From positions 1 to 9,286 of the forward strand of contig JAFRLD010000224.1 in assembly GCA_017431395.1 (NCBI GenBank): a stretch of DNA of 9,286 bases, given 5' to 3'. Each line of letters starts with the position of its first letter. Position 1 is the stretch's first letter. The position numbers were made by a program, and so were the translations under genes. Under the pieces are notes generated by a model. It ran no database searches. It saw only the letters and a list, made by a program, of their open reading frames with translations, and was not told where the DNA came from. This document shows, one piece after another, positions 7,421 through 9,286 of this stretch. Source of the stretch: Bacillota bacterium (GTDB lineage: Bacteria > Bacillota > Clostridia > Peptostreptococcales > Anaerovoracaceae).

Positions 7421-7475
7421 ACCGCGGGACGGCGGTCTTGCCCCGGCCCAGCGATTGGCAGCTCGTCCGGCTGAC
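7421..7475. repeat. 55-base GC-rich direct repeat, copy 1
   Basis: Matches copy 2 (7530-7584) at 51 of 55 positions; differences are at 7435, 7446, 7447 and 7463. It lies directly behind the rpsT terminator. A nested fold is possible: GGACGG (7427-7432) with TCGTCC (7463-7468, one G-T pair), and TGCC (7439-7442) with GGCA (7457-7460). I see no coding signal in it: no ribosome binding site and no recognisable protein in any frame. Confidence 0.85.
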
Positions 7476-7506
7476 AGAGCTGCGGTAGGTCAGCCGCCAG
7501 AGCGGT

Positions 7507-7526
7507 CGGATCGCGCAAGCGATCCG
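7507..7526 (+). other. Perfect 8-bp hairpin with GCAA tetraloop between the repeats
   Basis: CGGATCGC (7507-7514) and GCGATCCG (7519-7526) close a GCAA loop. GCAA is a stable GNRA tetraloop only when read on the plus strand; the other strand gives TTGC. It sits in the 54-base spacer between the two 55-base repeats and suggests a folded RNA or a palindromic repeat element. It has no U tract. Confidence 0.55.
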
Positions 7527-7529
7527 GGC

Positions 7530-7584
7530 ACCGCGGGACGGCGATCTTGCCCCGAACCAGCGATTGGCAGCCCGTCCGGCTGAC
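7530..7584. repeat. 55-base GC-rich direct repeat, copy 2
   Basis: The second copy begins 109 bases after the first and ends 2 bases from the deoD stop codon at 7587-7589. It can form the same fold, with GGACGG (7536-7541) pairing fully with CCGTCC (7572-7577). Its end (CGGCTGACCT, 7577-7586) is also an exact inverted repeat of AGGTCAGCCG at 7487-7496 in the spacer. The minus-strand deoD transcript would run through the whole element before reaching the terminator at 7384-7414. Confidence 0.85.
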
Positions 7585-7586
7585 CT

Positions 7587-8291
7587 CTACGCTGTGACCG
7601 TCTCCAGTGCCAGCTTCATCATCTCGGTGAAGCTCTCCTGCCGCTCTTCGCTGGTCGTGACCTCACCTGTGACGAAATGATCGCTGATGGTCATGATCGC
7701 CAGAGCGTTCGCTCCGAGATAAGCCGCGTTCATGTAGAGCGCCGCTGCCTCCATCTCGACCGCCATGACATTCATCTTGGCCCACCGCTTCCATGTATCT
7801 TCTCTCGTATCATAAAAGTTGTCCGTGGACAGGATGTTCCCCGCATGGAACGGGATCCCCAGCTCCTCCGAAGCATCCGCCAGCTTGAGAAGAAGGTCGA
7901 AGCTCGCGCATGGAGCATAGCTTCCCGGCAGGTCGAAGGCATGCACGTAGTTCGAATCTGTGGATGCGGCGACACCGGCTACGATGTCCCGTACCTTGAT
8001 ATCCTTATGATAGGATCCGGCCGTTCCGATCCGCATCAGGTTCTGGCAACCGAAGTCCTTGATCAGCTCCCAGGAATAGATCCCTATGGACGGCATCCCC
8101 ATCCCGGTCCCCTGCACAGACACCGGCACACCTTTGTAGGTCCCGGTATACCCGAACATATTCCGCACTTCGTTATAGCATTTCGCTCCGGTCAGAAAAT
8201 TCTCCGCGATGAACTTCGCTCTTAACGGATCGCCCGGCAACCGGATGCTCTCGGCGATCTGTCCTCTCTCGGCATTGATGTGTGTACTCAT
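7587..8291 (-). CDS. deoD: Purine nucleoside phosphorylase, DeoD type
   Basis: It splits purine (deoxy)nucleosides with phosphate into free base and (deoxy)ribose 1-phosphate in the cytosol, for purine salvage and pentose use. The 234-residue length matches the hexameric DeoD type, not the trimeric type. Known active-site positions are kept: H4 (from the neighbouring subunit), phosphate ligands G20, R24, R87 and T90 (serine in E. coli), the ribose/base contacts E179-M180-E181 (AVEMEA), the catalytic D204 (TISDH) and R217. GAGGTGAT (8295-8302) lies 3 bases before the ATG at 8291, a strong ribosome binding site. It starts 22 bases after the comEA stop, with no terminator or promoter between, so the two are probably cotranscribed. 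Its 3' end runs into the duplicated structured element. Confidence 0.96.
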   Translation of the reverse strand: MSTHINAERGQIAESIRLPGDPLRAKFIAENFLTGAKCYNEVRNMFGYTGTYKGVPVSVQGTGMGMPSIGIYSWELIKDFGCQNLMRIGTAGSYHKDIKVRDIVAGVAASTDSNYVHAFDLPGSYAPCASFDLLLKLADASEELGIPFHAGNILSTDNFYDTREDTWKRWAKMNVMAVEMEAAALYMNAAYLGANALAIMTISDHFVTGEVTTSEERQESFTEMMKLALETVTA

Positions 8292-8313
8292 GTAATCACC
8301 TCACTTCTTCTGC

Positions 8314-9138
8314 CTATATGGTAACATCATCCCTCATCTTTTCAAAGGTTTTTTCTCCGATCCCCGAAACGTTCTTCAATTCCTCGATGCTCGAGAAGTT
8401 CCCGTTCTGCTCCCGGTAATCCACGATCTTCTGCGCGGTCACCGGCCCTACACCGGTCAGCTGCTGCAAAAGTATCACATCCGCCGTATTGATGTTGATC
8501 TTCCCGCCGCTCATCCCTACCGCTCCCGGGGTCCCGGTCTCTCCGCCTCCGCTGCTGCCGTTCGCTCCGGATCCGCTGCTGCCGCTTGACCCGCCTCCGC
8601 CGGCCCCGCTGCTCAAATCACCGTTCTCCCCCTTCTCCGGGATATAGACCTTCTCCCCGTCCGTCAGGACCTGCGCCCGGTTGATCTGCGAAAGGTCGGC
8701 CTTCTTCGTAAGGCCCCCGGCCGCCTGGATCGCGTCCTCGACCCTGCTCCCGGTCGGAAGCTCCGCCAGCATGGGCTGCTTCACCGCCCCGCCGATATCC
8801 ACATAAACGATCCCGTCCGTATCCAAAGGCTGGACCGTACCTGCTTCAACACCTCCGTTTCCACCTGCGCCGCTGCCTTCCGCTCCGGCCGATCCGCCAA
8901 TACCTGCTCCTGTTCCGGCCGCACCGGTTCCGTCCGCCCCGCCTTGCACCGTCCTCGTCCCGTCCGCACGCGCCGCATCACTGAACTCGATCTCCGTGCT
9001 CCCCTGATGCAGATAAAGGAGCACCGCCATCATCAGCACAACGAGCGCGACCGCCAGCTGCAGCGTCTCCTTCTTATGCTCCAGCAACACATCCTTCACC
9101 GAATCCGCCGTCCGTAATTCCTCAAAAAACTCTTTCAT
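8314..9138 (-). CDS. comEA: ComEA-like DNA-binding protein (membrane anchor, SLBB, helix-hairpin-helix)
   Basis: ComEA is the membrane-anchored DNA receptor that binds double-stranded DNA outside the cell during transformation. The 274 residues hold, in order, a charged cytosolic segment (1-25), one membrane helix (about 27-44), a Gly/Ala/Thr linker (about 60-100), an SLBB domain (about 110-168, VYVDIGGAV to EKVYIPEKG), a Gly/Ser linker (about 173-211) and a C-terminal double helix-hairpin-helix (214-272) with KININTAD, LTGVGPVTAQKIVDYR and NVSGIGEKTFEKM. I start at ATG 9138, since GGAGGT (9146-9151) sits 7 bases before it; the upstream in-frame TTG at 9153 overlaps that site. Both linkers are long for the family. 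The usual partner comEC is not next to it; deoD follows instead. DNA uptake is therefore plausible, not shown. Confidence 0.9.
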   Translation of the reverse strand: MKEFFEELRTADSVKDVLLEHKKETLQLAVALVVLMMAVLLYLHQGSTEIEFSDAARADGTRTVQGGADGTGAAGTGAGIGGSAGAEGSGAGGNGGVEAGTVQPLDTDGIVYVDIGGAVKQPMLAELPTGSRVEDAIQAAGGLTKKADLSQINRAQVLTDGEKVYIPEKGENGDLSSGAGGGGSSGSSGSGANGSSGGGETGTPGAVGMSGGKININTADVILLQQLTGVGPVTAQKIVDYREQNGNFSSIEELKNVSGIGEKTFEKMRDDVTI

Positions 9139-9164
9139 AAAAAATACCTCCAATCCCTGTCATT

Positions 9165-9193
9165 ATTTTACAGTAATTGGAAGTATTTGTCAA
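9165..9193 (-). promoter_or_regulatory. Consensus sigma-A promoter for comEA-deoD
   Basis: On the minus strand, a perfect TTGACA (9188-9193) is followed by 17 bases and TAAAAT (9165-9170). The start would be near 9158, giving a short leader of about 20 bases that contains GGAGGT and then the comEA ATG. Such a strong housekeeping-type promoter is notable for a competence gene, which in Bacillus needs ComK. Confidence 0.8.
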
Positions 9194-9223
9194 TCTAATT
9201 GAGGCAGATCTATTCGGAGGCTA

Positions 9224-9263
9224 GTTGAAATTCGAACTGCAACGTTGAAGTTCCATATGCAAC
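9224..9263. repeat. Tandem 20-base repeat upstream of the comEA promoter
   Basis: Two head-to-tail units, 9224-9243 and 9244-9263, agree at 16 of 20 positions; both begin GTTGAA and end GCAAC on the plus strand. Across their junction 9234-9253 is a palindrome with one mismatched pair (GAACTGCAAC / GTTGAAGTTC). A further inverted pair, AACTGCAA (9235-9242) and TTGCAGTT (9275-9282), reaches toward the window edge. It lies about 30 bases upstream of the comEA -35. It could be an operator or part of an element that continues outside. I see no gene in 9194-9286. Confidence 0.5.
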
Positions 9264-9286
9264 TGATTCCCATCTTGCAGTTATAG

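Noticed and set aside
7395..7583. A 62-codon plus-strand open frame over the repeat region.
   Set aside because: It starts inside the rpsT terminator loop, has no ribosome binding site, and its composition merely reflects the GC-rich repeats.
9224..9282. CRISPR array or LexA box at the right edge.
   Set aside because: The repeat units adjoin without spacers and are only 16 of 20 identical, so it is not a CRISPR array. The GAAC and GTTC halves are 12 bases apart, not the 4 of the Gram-positive LexA box.

Overview
The window looks like chromosomal DNA of an anaerobic member of the Bacillota, class Clostridia. This rests on a 4-hydroxybutyryl-CoA dehydratase (AbfD) of exactly the length and residue layout of the Clostridium aminobutyricum enzyme, a Gram-positive style rpsT / lepA / hemW / comEA neighbourhood, DeoD-type purine nucleoside phosphorylase, and promoters of the TTGACA-17-TATAAT type with GGAGG ribosome binding sites. 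The coding DNA is moderately GC-rich and rarely uses TTA, CTA or TCA codons, which leaves long empty open frames opposite most genes. Placement near the amino-acid and GABA fermenting family of C. aminobutyricum is plausible but is inference.

Layout. Positions 1-2341 form a minus-strand unit: a strong promoter (2313-2341), a one-domain NifU-type Fe-S protein (TTG start), abfD, then a small six-cysteine protein of unknown function, with hairpins in both spacers. Positions 2412-6924 form a second minus-strand unit led by lepA (promoter 6896-6924, probably leaderless), with hemW overlapping lepA by 14 bases, and glpK 36 bases after hemW. The ribosomal protein S20 gene rpsT is divergent from lepA on the plus strand (7065-7331) and ends at a bidirectional terminator. 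Next comes a GC-rich non-coding stretch, 7421-7586, built from two 55-base direct repeats and a perfect tetraloop hairpin. The last unit on the minus strand is comEA followed 22 bases later by deoD, driven by a consensus promoter at 9165-9193. Upstream of that promoter lies a tandem 20-base repeat that forms a near-perfect palindrome.

How the genes work together. AbfD is an oxygen-sensitive [4Fe-4S]/FAD enzyme that makes crotonyl-CoA from 4-hydroxybutyryl-CoA on the route to butyrate. Placing an Fe-S carrier before it and a cysteine-rich protein after it suggests a self-contained unit for making or keeping the enzyme active. lepA, hemW and rpsT are housekeeping genes in a partly conserved order. 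glpK and deoD are salvage functions inserted in that neighbourhood. No phage, transposon or CRISPR array is visible. The best candidates for something undescribed are the small cysteine-rich protein beside abfD and the duplicated structured element at 7421-7586.
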